Source: Humulus lupulus | Taxonomy: Eukaryota > Streptophyta > Magnoliopsida > Rosales > Cannabaceae | Assembly: GCF_963169125.1 (NCBI RefSeq) | Contig: NC_084802.1 | Coordinates: 34,603,607-34,667,606 of the forward strand | Direction of reading: 5' to 3' | Length of the DNA stretch: 64,000 nt | Position numbers and translations under genes: made by a program | Shown: in pieces, positions 10,348-21,444 of the stretch | How positions within the stretch are numbered: position 1 is the first letter of the stretch | Layout: each line of letters starts with the position of its first letter | Notes under the pieces: generated by a model | The model's database searches: none | What the model was told of the DNA's origin: nothing | What the model saw: the letters and a program-made list of their open reading frames with translations, nothing else

Positions 10348-11545
10348 TGAAATTCCGTTTTTAATAATTACCAAATTAATTAAACCAAGTAAATTAATTA
10401 AAGTGCGGAATGGTAATTAACTGTTTACACAGATTACAGTTCTGTCGGGACAGAAACCAAACTTGTCACGACAGAAACTGAACACAATAAAAAGACAGTG
10501 CAAAACAATAAAGAACACAACGAATTTTTACAAGGTTCAGAAACTCTTTCGGATAACCTACTCCTTGGGGCCACGCCCAGAGAATAAAACCAATTAATAA
10601 AGAATCACAAGTACAAAAACATTTACTTAAACAAAACAAGACTCCCTCTTGAGATTTGCCGCAACTTTGTTGTACTTCTCTTCACTAATCTGATTTTGAT
10701 TGAAACGCTCAACCACTTGAACTCCCTTCAATGGCCAGCGAGTGCTTGCATCCTCCCGACGCAAGGCTTGTAAAAATCTTCTCCCGAAGACTATAAACGT
10801 TGTGTTCAAATTACAATGTGTATTCACTCATGAACATGATATAAACTCACCACTAAAAACTAAACACACATATTTCTACAAGATCACGTGAATACTTATG
10901 ATCTTGAATACAAAGAGGAACTCTCACAAATATTACAATAAAGCTCACGAATAATGCACCAAAGAGTTCACTTTACTCACTGCCTTTAGAGCTCTATTTA
11001 TAGAGTCATTTTTCGTGTTCACAAAGACTGAGAAAGAATTCTTCTAATAAAGGCAAGAATCATAGAAGTAATTCTTGATTGTCGAAGAGTTGCCTTATTT
11101 AGAAGATGATGATCTGACAGATGTGAAATCGGTGGGGACAACTCAGGCCTGTGTCGGATAAAAAACAAGCTCAAAAAGGAAACAACAATTAATGACATTA
11201 AGAACCAGTTTCCTGATTGCAAACCTTGAGCTGCACGAAAATATATAAGCAAATAATCCAAAAACAACTTTGGGTAAGTACCGAATATTTGCAATATACT
11301 TTTTCCCTTTATAAACAAAATGAGACAATATAGGCTAAATAAGGAAGCATATTATTCTCCAAAATTCACAAAAAGGGAAAGTGGATTTCCAAAAATTGTA
11401 ATAAGGGAAACCAAACAATTCCGAAAATTATAATAAAGGGAAACAAGCATTTCAGAAAATTATAATAAAGGGAAACAACTAAATCAACCAATTTATCATT
11501 TAAGAAAAAGATATTTCTATAAAAATGCCAATTATAGGATTTACA
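10348..11545 (-). repeat. 3' LTR of SIRE-like element S
   Basis: About 1.2 kb, reading TGTAAATCC...GGAATTTCA on the minus strand. It contains the stretch AACCTACTCCTTGGGGCCACGCCC (plus strand, ~10555) that recurs in SIRE LTRs, and a TATA box at 10992-11005. Short minus-strand frames inside it (10627-10827, 11019-11318) are LTR sequence, not genes. Confidence 0.75.
10992..11005 (-). promoter_or_regulatory. TATA box in the S LTR
   Basis: On the minus strand CTCTATAAATAGAG, a near-palindromic plant TATA element placed in the middle of the LTR as expected for the U3/R border. Confidence 0.6.
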
Positions 11546-11559
11546 ATCTCCCCCTTTGG
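11546..11559 (-). other. Polypurine tract of element S
   Basis: The minus strand reads CCAAAGGGGGAGAT directly before the LTR start TGTAAATCC. This purine run resists RNase H and primes plus-strand DNA synthesis; the GGGGGAGATTG form is typical of SIRE-type copia elements. Confidence 0.8.
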
Positions 11560-11868
11560 CAATTTTATAGACAAGGAATATCTATTTTTAAAAGATCCCT
11601 GCAAATCACAAGTAGGTGCTAAAAAAACATAAGAGTCACAAAATGATAAAAAAATGACTCCCCCTGTGATAGATAACCAAAGCACAGTTAACAAAGAACA
11701 ATATGAAACAGTAGGTCAACATAATCAAAGTGCCAAAAAAATAGAGTTATTCTCCCCCTCATTGTCTGAAAAAATGCCAAAGAACAAGTAAATGAAACCA
11801 AAAGAAAGACACATTAAGTGTTCTTTTACAACTAACAAAAGTAAAATAGATCAAAGGTACTGGGATCA

Positions 11869-13622
11869 TCATGGGGAAGGAAAGTTGGATGCATTGAGAA
11901 TGGTCAATGAAGCAAGAATTTTGCGCTGAGTCTCCTCCATTAAAGAGATCCGGTCAGAAAGATTTGTAATCCCTGTCTGGACAACAGCAAGATCAGTCGG
12001 GACAGCAGGAGAGTCGAGCACAACATTGCCAGAAGCAGGACCAGCAAGAGTAATTCCTTTGACTTTCCGAGCTATGGATGGAGCATGATCATCTTTGACA
12101 GTATAGGTGGGACCAACCAAGGGAGAAGAAAGGTCTCATGAGACTTCTTTAGAGGACGTTGATAGTCCAAAAGTTTGTAAATGACCTGTGGAAACATCAA
12201 GTGTTGCCCCTTACGTTTGGCACCACTCAGAGACATGATTTGGTAAAAAATAACAGCTCCAAGATCTATGGCGACTCCAGTACCAATTTTGAACAATAGG
12301 AATGCCATATCTTGAGTGATGGTGGAGGAATGTGTGGTAGGCATCCAATTAAACATAGCAAATTTGAAAAGAGCACCATAATAATGAGTGAGATCCGTGA
12401 CTCGAAGAGAGGTACTTGGTTCCCACACCATAGCCTGACCAACCAGTTCAGACAAAACTTGGTCCTTTGCAAATTCAATAGAATCATCAATCTCCACAGG
12501 GACGAGATTGAGGGCCTTAGCAATTTCAGATGGGCTAAACTTATACCAATGACCACTAACATAAAATTTATGGAACATAAAAGAAGATTGGTCTAATAAC
12601 TCATCATTCAAATTTGCATAAAATTCTTTAACAACCCGAGGCACAAACCCATCAAACCCAGACAAGGATCGCAACCAACCTCTTTCCTCTAAAGTAAGTA
12701 ATACCCCAAAAACACGATGAGGAGCAAAAATAAAATTGCGCTCACTAATAAAATGACGATGGTCATAAAATTGCATGTTCTTTTCATTATCATTAAAACA
12801 GAATGTAAGAGAATGGGCTTTGAAAGAACTTGAGGTACGGACAGGAGCACCTTTTTGCTTAGCAAGTTTGTAAGACAATTCGGGAAATGCCAATGGAGTG
12901 GTGCCTTTTGGGTCAGATGCAACAGGAGAGGCTTCAGATGGGTCTTCTTCAGATTCAGTCTCCTCAGCCAAATCATCAAGAGGAACTTTAGGATTTGGCT
13001 CGGTCAAAGAAGGATCTAACTCAGACGGAGAGTCTTCCGTCTCGGGAGAGACATCCTCCGATGAGGTGCATGGAGGAGGATTGATTTTGGCCTTTACTTT
13101 AAAACAAGATAAAGGAGATGAATCAGAGATGGAGCTGGTACCTTTAGATTGAGCCACTTTGGCCTTCTTCCCTTTCTTCGTTCCAACAACTTTGGTCTTA
13201 CGTTTGCCCTTTGCCTTGGGTGTCAACACATCAGGAGATAGTGAGGATTCCAAATCATGATCAGATGGATCAGACATAGCTTCAGTGGAAATAGATTTGG
13301 ACTGACTAGTTGCCAAGGCCGGTTTGGCTTTTATTTGACCTTCAGGAGAGGCGAGTGAAACCGCCGAGGCTGGGATTGGCTCAACATCCAAATTCAGGAA
13401 TGTAACTCCTTTGCTAGAAGTACCAAGTACTGAAGAACTTATAAGACCCGAAAGAGCAAGAGCCTTCTTTCTTGCTGTGGTTTTAGAACGACGGCCTGGA
13501 GTAGGAGAGACAACAGGGATTGATGCTGGGACCGAAGGAGTGGTAGAGGGAACTGATTCAGGAATTGTCTCCTGCTGAGACTTCACGGATTTGGAGGATG
13601 AACCACGGCCTCGAGTCTTCAT
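11869..13622 (-). pseudogene. SIRE-type extra ORF ('env-like' / putative plant transposon protein), one frameshift
   Basis: The ATG at 13622 (MKTRGRGSSSK) opens a long minus-strand frame downstream of pol. Residues ~1-250 are low-complexity, rich in Ser/Pro/Lys/Glu with basic clusters (GKRKTKVVGTKKGKKAK) and an acidic stretch (EETESEEDPSE). Residues ~270-500 form a compact domain with FISERNFIF, VKEFYANL, VSGHWYKFSP and EIAKALNL, matching the plant transposon-associated domain found in SIRE extra ORFs. A single-base frameshift near 12110-12130 moves the last ~80 codons (to 11869) into another frame; these include a short heptad-like stretch near TNLSDRISLMEETQ. I saw no clear signal peptide or membrane helix, so an envelope role is not supported by this copy. 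Its function in the lineage is unproven. Confidence 0.75.
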
Positions 13623-14707
13623 GGATGCTAAGAGAGAAACAAGTGAAACACACAAAGAAAGAAACCCTAAACACTTCGGTTATATGTAAGAGATTTAACA
13701 AGAAAACACTGATTATAAAACAACCAAAGGGAATCCGAATATATAAAGTATACGGTACACAAATGAGGCAAGTTCAAAAATGGGTAACCAAAAATGAGTA
13801 ACTGGATTTTAAGTGATAAATGCCAAAATATATCCTTTTTAAAACAAATTCTTTCACACTTCACAATTGGAAACTTTTTGAATATTTTTAGAATATATTG
13901 AGATAAAACAACTAAATTGCATCAATTAATTTTTCAAACCTTTTTTTTAAGTACACGGTAGATAACTGATTTTATTTTTCACTTTTTTTTATTACAAAAT
14001 TGCCGAAAAAAGAGTGTAGATTTCCATACCATATGTGTCCATGTAAACGCCAAGTCCTGTTCAAAAGAAACAAGATAACCATATTTTTCACAAATTAGAG
14101 AAATGAGTTATAAATCAAATACTAAGAGACCATAATTCGAAAAATATACCAATCACAAAACATATTTGAATCAATTCATTATATGTATGAGTCTTACAGC
14201 CATCTTACACAGTCTAGTCAACAAGCATGTGTGTGTGCATGTGTAATCAATTTGGCATTTCTTTTTGGCCTTTTAAAGCTAGGGTCATTGCCCATATTTG
14301 GCAATTTTAGCCTTTTTCAAATTGTAACCGTAATGGAGGCTATAACTCTTATACTGATGGTAGCCCTTTACGCTGGTAGAGTATCCTCCAATATAATTAC
14401 TAATTACCTGGTACCAACTTACTCAGTGTCGGCTTTCACACATCAGTATAGGTAGCTCTTTTCCAAAATGGAGCTTGAAAAAGAAACTGGATTAGGAATG
14501 CTCATACAATGATAATGATTTGATTAAATATGAATTGGATGGTCTATATTTTTTTCAAATATGGTTTTTTATTCCAACAAAGTATATGACTTATAACGAT
14601 CATTTTCTAAAATACAAAAAAAATATGCTCATCAAATTTCTTCCAATCAGGACAAGAGATTTACGAAAACACATATGCAAGGCAAGATAATCAATTTTTT
14701 GGCAATT
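13623..14707 (-). other. Spacer between pol and the extra ORF of S
   Basis: About 1.1 kb of AT-rich sequence. A plus-strand frame at 14183-14455 is present but has no family resemblance and lies antisense within the element. In SIRE elements this space can hold a splice acceptor for the extra ORF; I could not assign one with confidence. Confidence 0.5.
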
Positions 14708-17118
14708 TCAAATAAAACAAACCCCCAAGGATTTCCTGAGGGAATCAAATCTGGCCGTGTCTAAGGCTTTAGTAAAAATATCTGCAATTTTTTTGTTAGT
14801 CTCAACATATTCTAAAATCAATGTTTTGTTCTCAACAAGTTCCCTAATAAAATGATGACGAATGTCAATATGTTTGGTGCGAGAGTGCTAAACAGGATTT
14901 TTGGAGATATTAATAGCACTTGTATTATCACAAAAAATGGTTAAAGTTTTAACATCAAACCCATAGTCTGCCAACATTTGTTTCATCCACAAAAGTTGAG
15001 TACAACAACTTCCAGCAGCAATGTACTCAGCTTCGGTTGTTGACAAGGAGATGGATTTTTTATTTTTACTATGCCAGGAGACCAAATTGTTTCCTAAGTA
15101 AAAACAACCACCACTTGTGCTTTTTCGATCATCAGTGTTTCCTGCCCAATCTGCATCACTATAACACACAAGGTTAGAATTTGTTTCTTTGGAGTATCAA
15201 ATGCCTAAATCAAGAGTATTATTGATGTAACGAATAATTCTTTTTACAGCAGTCACATGAGACTCCATGGGGTTCCCTTGGAAACGAGCACACACTCCAA
15301 CACTGTAACTTATGTCAGGGCGACTTGTAGTTATGTAAAGGAGACTCCCAATCATACTCCTGTAAAGAGTTGGATCAACTTTCTTCCCATTTTCATCTTT
15401 AGTCAATTTGACCGTAGTACCCATGGGAATTTTAGCAGGTTTAGATGCATCGAGTCCAAATCTTTTCACTAAACTTCTTGCATACTTGCTTTGTGAAATG
15501 AAAATTCCTTCATCAGACTGCTTCACTTGAAGTCCTAGGAAGAAATTGAGTTCTCCTACCATGCTCATCTCAAACTCTTCCTGCATTTGTTTCACGAATT
15601 CCTGCACTAGAGAATCATTAGTAGAACCAAACCCTATATCATCAACATAGATTTGTGCTACCATAATATTTTCATCAACATTTTTTATGAACAGTGTTTT
15701 GTCTACTCCCCCTCTCTTGTACCCCTTTGAGACCAAAAAATGAGTTAGTCTCTTATACTAAGCCCGTGGGGCTTGTTTCAGCCCATACAAAGATTTTTGC
15801 AATTTAAAAACATGATTAGGATTGTAAGGATCCTCAAACCCTTTGGGCTGTTCCACATAAGCTTCTTCATTCAAAAATCCATTTAAAAAGGCGGATTTTA
15901 CATCCATTTGGAACAATTTAAAACCAAGAACACATGAAATAGCTAGTAGTAATCTTATGGATTCAAGTCTTGTAACAGGGGCAAATGTCTCATAAAAATC
16001 AATTCCTTCAACTTGAGTGTACCCCTGTGCAACTAGTCTAGCTTTATTTCTTATTATGGTTCCAAATTCATCAGTTTTATTTTTAAATATCGATTTTGTC
16101 CCTATAACATTGGTATGACTTGGTCTAGGGACAAGAATCCATACCTCATTCCTTGTGAATTGATCTAACTCTTCTTGCATAGCATTGATCCATGATTCAT
16201 CATTTAAGGCCTCATTCACATTTTTTTGGTTCCAAAGTGGAAGTAAAACAAACAAATTGAACCAAATTTACATACATCTTTCGAGTAACCATACTTTCTT
16301 CAAGATTTCCCAAAATCAGGTCAGAAGGGTGATTCTTTTTTACTCTGGTTGATGGTTCTTTTTGAACGGAGTCAGAGGAAGTAACTGGATTTTCCTTCTC
16401 TGTTTGCCCAGTTGTTGTTTCGACGGAATCGGCATTTGATACGTCAGCAGTGGCTGTTGTCCCCTCCGAGGGCTGTGCTGTCAGATCCGCCATTTCTTTA
16501 TGATGTTGAACATCAATGAGCCTGTCAATTTCCTCCTCATGGGAGTACTCAGAAAAATCTTTTAAATCATCTACAACCACATTAGCTGATTCCATAATAG
16601 TTTGGGTTCTCATATTATAGACACGATAAGCCCTACTATTAGTGGAATAACCAAGAAAAACTCCCATATCACTCTTGGCATCAAATTTGCCCAGATTCTC
16701 ACAATCTCTAAGAATATAACATAGACTCCCAAAAACATGAAAGTAGTTAACATTGGGTTTTCTACCTTTCCAGATTTCATAAGGACTTTTGTTTGTACCT
16801 GGACGCAGAAAAACACGATTAATTGTGTAACAAGCTGTATTAATAGCTTCTGCCCACAATTTCTTTGTGAGTTTTTTGCTGTTAAGCATAACTCTGGCCG
16901 TTTCCTGCAAGGTACGATTTTTCCGTTCCACTGCCCCATTTTGTTCAGGGGTTTTGGGAGCAGAAAATTCATGCAAAATTCCCAACGATTTACAATATTT
17001 ATCATAAACAGAATTTTCAAAATCCTTACCATGGTCACTCCTTATTCGTACAATCTTTCCAATGTTACAATTTTTTTCAACTCTCAATCTTGTACATAGA
17101 GTTTGAAAAGCTTCAAAC
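14708..17118 (-). pseudogene. SIRE-like copia pol fragment: integrase core, RT, RNase H
   Basis: Domains in minus-strand order. The integrase core has IRSDHGKDFEN and the catalytic Glu region PEQNGAVERKN (~17040-16900), then a Ser/Thr-rich linker. RT (16200-15200) includes KARLVAQGYTQ, VKSAFLNG, LYGLKQAPRA and the catalytic YVDDIGFGS. RNase H (15170-14708) includes SDADWAGN, SLSTTEAEYIA and CDNTSAI, ending LGVCFI and TGA at 14708. The first integrase Asp and the HHCC zinc region are missing with the 5' deletion. Breaks: a one-base gain in an A7 run near 16222, and stops at about 15757, 15194 and 14888. These copy and integrate element DNA in intact relatives; this copy cannot. Confidence 0.85.
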
Positions 17119-17167
17119 GTATCCGGAGTTATTTGGTAAGTAAATTTCGAGGACGAAATTCTTTTTA

Positions 17168-17179
17168 GCAGGGGAGAAT
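17168..17179 (+). other. Polypurine tract of C1
   Basis: AGCAGGGGAGAA(T) directly precedes the LTR start TGTAGAGTCC. The same arrangement, on the other strand, is at 35216-35232 in C2. Confidence 0.7.
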
Positions 17180-19105
17180 TGTAGAGTCCAAGAACTTTAC
17201 TTAGCTAAGTTAGATAGTAGTATAATAGTAATAATAGTATTATCTCTATAACTGTGGATTTATGGTTCAGACCGGGATTTATTTGGACACTCATAGTAGT
17301 ACTTGTAGATTTTCTAAGTTTAACCTATAGTTTAGGAATATTAATTTTAACCTAAGGTTTGATTAATATGAATGATATTGAGGGTAATATTTATTATACT
17401 ATAAGGTTTAGATAAGAACCAATTAGATAATAGCACATGTTATGTATGGGTTTATTAATGATTAAGTATTTTGAGGATTAAATTTATTAAGGTTAAAATT
17501 TGAATACTCTAAGGTCAGTCAGCAGCTTTGAAAACGTTATAGGGCTTAGTCAAGGCTGTTTACGCAATTTAAATTAAGCTAAAAATGTGTAATTTCATGT
17601 TTAAATAATCAGCGTATGTCGATATATCGCAGCTATAGGGGGCGATATATCGTAGCACGAAGATACGAAAAACAAGAAACGTTGCACGATTGCCTCGGGC
17701 ATACTGGCCCAGGCGATATATCGCCTACAGGGGGCAATATATCGCCCCTCTCAGCACATTTCGAAAGTTTTCAAAAACGTTCTCCATTCAAACCTTCAAC
17801 CTCTTGATGAGTCCAACATCTGTTTGAACGAGTCTTCAGCCTCTGCTGAACGATAATTCAAATTATTTTCACTTAAAAAGCCATTTTTTTATTCAAGTTA
17901 AATGAAGATCTTTTCATTCCTAAACTCTATAAATAGGACCTAGAACCCAGCCATTTATTCATCTATTACTCTAAGTTCAGAGGCTACAAGTTTTTAGGTG
18001 AGTGTGAGAGTGTAAACACTTGGGTTGGGAATTATAAGCTTGACCATTATAAGCTTATCAAACACTTGGGGAAGTAAGGTTTATTCACATTTCGGTTCAA
18101 GGTTTAGATTGGTGATATAAGTCTTCAAGGTATTTCCAAACTCTAGTCCATTTCTGTATTATGTTCTTTAAAATTCTCATAGTCTTCTACTTATTCTAAC
18201 CTTATTCTTATTCTTGGTTAGGAAATCCAAGTTCTTAAGCACATAAGTTTTTGGTAAGTATATTTTGATAGTATAGTTCCTTCTTCACTTTCATCCATTT
18301 TCTTCAATAAACTCACCATATTATAAATGGTTTTTAGGAGTGTTCCAAGGTCCCAAATCAGTTCCCATATTCCGGTTATTTTGGTAAGGAAAATAGGATA
18401 GGATTTATGTGTTATATGCTTTTATATGTTATCTTATGATTTTATGTTATGTAATATGTTATGTTAAGTATGATTGTAGACTTGGGCATATGACCTATAT
18501 GACTAACAAGCCCCAAATAGATTATGGGCATATGACTTGCTTAGCTAGCAAGACCCCACTAATCTAATGGGCATATGACTTGTTTAGTTTATGGGACCCC
18601 AAGTAATAATGGCCATTATAGTATGTATGTGACATAAGTCTTATGGTATGTTTTTATGTTGCATTATGAATTTCTATGTGTATGACTATATGTTAGATTT
18701 TCCTTGCTGGGCGTTAGGCTCATTCCTTTTTGTTTATATGTGCAGGAAAATAGTGTTAGTGGCGGGTAAGGTTCTTGGCAGCTTGGGGAATGTGTATTGA
18801 GGCGGAATGGATTCAAAGAGCCGAGAGTTTCGATTCGAGGATGTAGTTTTTGCTCTTATGGTTTTTATATGTATTTTTTCGCATTTTATTATGTAATCTC
18901 TTTTTAAATTATCATTATGTCATGTTTTGGTTTTAAAACAATGGGATCCCATATTCCAACTTAAATTTTATGTAAGTTTGACCTTTGTCTTTTTCAAAGT
19001 TTTAATAAAGTTATGATCTTATCACTTGTAAGTGTTATTAAGAATTAGTGTTTATGTATAGTTTTCGTTAATGGTCCAAAAGTCTAGAGTAGTTGGGTCA
19101 TTACA
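17180..19105 (+). repeat. LTR of C1 (chromovirus family TGTAGAGTCC...CATTACA)
   Basis: 1926 bp, from TGTAGAGTCC to GGGTCATTACA. It contains a cluster of GCGATATATCGC palindromes (17618-17750), a TATA box (17926-17937) and a hairpin-prone minisatellite (18481-18603). The solo LTR C3 (39517-41369) is a close relative in opposite orientation. Confidence 0.8.
17926..17937 (+). promoter_or_regulatory. TATA box in the C1 LTR
   Basis: TCTATAAATAGG, a strong plant TATA match, followed about 90 bp later by a stretch conserved among the chromovirus LTRs of this window. Confidence 0.6.
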
Positions 19106-19430
19106 AGAACACTTCGAAAGATCATGGGTTGAGTACTCAAAGCGTTGGATAGGAAGATCGAAATATATACGAAAAGACTCAAGGACACTTGATAGGCTTC
19201 AAGAGGTAAACACTCATGTTCTTGAATATTTACGTATCTGTTTATATGATATATATAAATATATTGTATATATATATGTTGCATGATTGATAATATTGTA
19301 TGTTAATGTTTATGTCTGGATGTTTTCTTGATCATATAAATTGTTTATATGAGAGATGAAAAATTGTATTGTTGTATACAATGGGCCCATCACGCCAATT
19401 CATCTTCGTACTCTAATTATTTTTCCAACA
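19106..19430 (+). repeat. Truncated 3' LTR of element X
   Basis: Matches 4621-4945 of the 5' LTR, including GAAGATCG..ATATATAC and CTCAAGGACACTTGATAGGC, and ends TTTTTCCAACA. The part before AGAACAC is missing because the C1 insertion and later deletion removed it. T1 coding sequence resumes immediately after it. Confidence 0.8.
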
Positions 19431-19440
19431 GAATCTATAT

Positions 19441-20157
19441 GTGCGGGACCTTAACCATGATGATGAGGTGCTAGCGTTAACCCTGTTACCAGCACAGAGG
19501 CCCCGAATGACTAACCAAGTCGTCACCTTATCTGAGGACAATGCTCAGAGGGTGCATTTTCCCCACTACGATATTTTGGTAGTCGATAGCCAAATTTCCA
19601 ACAAGATTGTGGTCGGGATCCTGGTGGACAATGGGAGTTCAGTGACATCCTGTTTAAGTCAGCCTACGAGAAGATTGGGTATACTATTGGCGACCTGTCC
19701 CCATGCACCTCCACTCTTTATAGGTTCTCGAGGGAAGGTTTATTCCAACGGACAAAATTAAACTTCCAGTGACACTTGAGATGAGCCTCGCCAGGCCATC
19801 AAATACTATAATTTTTAGGTTGTGGACTGCTCTTCTGTGTACAACATCCTGGGGCGTCCGGCCCTTGTAAAGTTTGGAGCGGTTACCTTGATATGCTACC
19901 AATGCATGAAATTCCCTATTGAGGCGGGCATAGGCACAATCCACGGGGACCAGAAGGAGGCCAGGCAGGGCTACAATGTGTCCCTTAAGAATTCTGTGAT
20001 GGTGATTGTGGCAGCCATCGAACAGCCCCCTCTCGAGGAGATGGAGGTCCAGGTTGTTCAAGAGGAAAGGGATTCTAATTATTTGGACCCCAGAGTTCAA
20101 GAAGAGAGGGCTATCGAGCCTATGGAAGAGACGGAATAGGTATTCTTTGAAGACTCT
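19441..20157 (+). pseudogene. T1 protease region and linker (Tat-type)
   Basis: This continues the T1 polyprotein after element X. The first part reads VTLSEDNAQRVHFPHYDI then KIVVGILVDNGSSV, which is the retropepsin active-site region of Tat elements; the usual D-G/S-G is D-N-G here, so the active site is altered. A frame change and a stop lie near 19760-19820, after which SSVYNILGRPALVKFGAV and CMKFPIEAGIGTIHGDQKEAR match the segment between protease and RT of the lineage. In intact copies the protease cleaves the polyprotein. Confidence 0.75.
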
Positions 20158-21444
20158 GTCCCAGATAGAAAAACAAAGGTAGATCTCAAGGACGATGTCC
20201 AAGCAACATTAATAAGTTTTCTCAAGGATAATCAAGACGTGTTTGCCTGGTCCCACTCCGACATGACAAGCATTGATCCAAACATCATATTTCATGCCAT
20301 GAACATCGATCCTAACGTTGCTCCTTTATAGAAAAAGAGGAGCACAATCGTCCCGTCCCGAGGTTTGGCTTTGAAGATGGAAGTGGACAAGCTCCTTCCG
20401 AATGGATTCATCCGAGAAGCTTAGTACCCGAAGTGGGTGTCTAATCTGGTCCTAGTGCCCAAGCCGAATGATACTTGGAGGACCTGTGTAGATTACTCTA
20501 ACCTCAACAAAGCATGCCCAAAGGATTTCTTTCCTTTGCCTAAGATCTATTAGATGGTTGACGATACCTCTAGGTACGAGCTTGTGTTCTTTATGGACGC
20601 ATACTCGGGGTATAACAAGATTTCCATGCATGTTGCTGATCAGGAGTATACCAGCTTCTGGACGAACAAATGGGTATATTGCTATAAGGTGATGTCCTTC
20701 GAGCTCAAGAATATTGACGCCATCTATCAAAGATTGGTAAACTAAATGTTCAAGAACCAGCTGGGTTAGAACATGGAGGTTTACCTAGATGACATGCTGG
20801 TAAAATCTAGGAAAACTTCCGACCACATGAAAGATCTGGCAGAAGTTTTCTCCGTCGTTCACAAGTTCAGGATGAAGTTGAATCCACAGAAGCGAAATTT
20901 TGGAGTTGCCTTAGGGAAGTTCTTGGGCTTCATAGTTAGTGCCCGTGGCATAGAGGCAAATCCTGATAAGATCAAGGCCTTGGTCGAAATGCCATCCCCC
21001 TAAAAGCATAAAGACATACAAAGCCTCACTAGGAGGATAGCAACGCTTGGTCGCTTCTTCTCCAAGGCAACGAATAAGTGCATTCCATTCTTCAACATCC
21101 TCCAAGGAGGTCAAAGATTCGAATGGACGAAGGAGTGCAATCAGGCATTCCAACAACTGAAGGCTCATATGGCTAATATGTCGATCCTGTGAGAGTCTGT
21201 TTTTCAGATAACCCTTCCTCCTCTACATGGAGGTCTCAAAGAATGCCATCAGTGCAGCCTTATTTTGCGAAGAAGGTCGTGTTAACATCCGGTCTATTAT
21301 GTGATTAAGAGACTCCTCGAAGAAGAGTCTAGGTATCCACTTATGGAGAAGTTAAATTTGTTCCTAATGGATGCTTCTCGGAAGTTGAGGCCCTCACTAG
21401 GAAGGGGGAGTGAAGTATGCTATTGTGGCGGCCAACTTCTTCAC
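20158..21444 (+). pseudogene. T1 reverse transcriptase and RNase H (Tat-type), several stops
   Basis: One mostly continuous frame carries RT landmarks: MEVDKLLPNGFIREA, TWRTCVDYSNLNKACPKD, FFMDAYSGYNKI and the catalytic YLDDMLVKS at ~20785-20812, then LGFIVSARGIEANPDKI. RNase H-like sequence follows (RRIATLGRFFSKATNKCIPFF, FEWTKECNQAFQQL, RYPLMEKL). At least five nonsense codons occur (about 20422, 20551, 20743, 20767, 21001). Tat-lineage RT is recognised by the YxDDMLVKS motif and the CVDY..LNKACPKD block. The frame ends abruptly at 21444, where a minus-strand copia LTR begins. Confidence 0.85.

Larger units (their letters stand above)
10348..17118 (-). mobile_element. SIRE-like Ty1/copia element S with extra 3' ORF, 5' half deleted
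   Basis: Read on the minus strand the order is integrase (catalytic part), RT, RNase H, ~1.1 kb spacer, long extra ORF, polypurine tract, 3' LTR. An additional ORF between pol and the 3' LTR and the PPT AAAGGGGGAGATTG are hallmarks of the SIRE/Maximus lineage. Gag, protease, the first part of integrase and the 5' LTR are missing: the integrase frame stops at ~17118 and the next bases are the last codons of a chromovirus polyprotein in the opposite orientation. S inserted into element Y territory. Confidence 0.8.
17119..19105 (+). mobile_element. 3' end of a chromovirus-like Ty3 element (C1): last pol codons, PPT, 3' LTR
   Basis: The first bases encode the terminal residues YPELFGK and a stop, matching the end of chromovirus polyproteins elsewhere in the window (compare C2 and G). 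Then come the polypurine tract (17168-17179) and a complete LTR (17180-19105). The body of the element is gone, replaced by the minus-strand SIRE integrase. After the LTR the sequence AGAAC continues into element X, and AGAAC is also the matching site in the intact X LTR (4621), consistent with a 5-bp target duplication whose left copy was deleted. Confidence 0.75.
3763..19430 (+). mobile_element. Copia-type LTR element X, inserted between gag and protease of T1
   Basis: T1 gag stops at ~3753 and T1 protease resumes at 19441. The first LTR (3763-4945) and a partial second LTR (19106-19430) share a ~330 bp segment that begins AGAACAC and ends at CAACA or CCAACA. A primer-binding site follows the first LTR. 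Most of the inner 14 kb is later insertions (Y, S, C1), and no X-specific polymerase survives. The copia assignment rests on LTR style, the CCAACA end and the Met-tRNA-like PBS, so it is moderately secure. A clean target-site duplication was not readable because the left LTR start is uncertain. Confidence 0.65.

Noticed and set aside
14183..14455. 90-codon plus-strand frame with hydrophobic segments
   Set aside because: Lies in the non-coding spacer of the minus-strand SIRE element; hydrophobicity comes from T-rich sequence.
3755..19440. 5-bp target-site duplication of element X
   Set aside because: Flanks AGAGT and GAATC do not match, and the left LTR start is uncertain.
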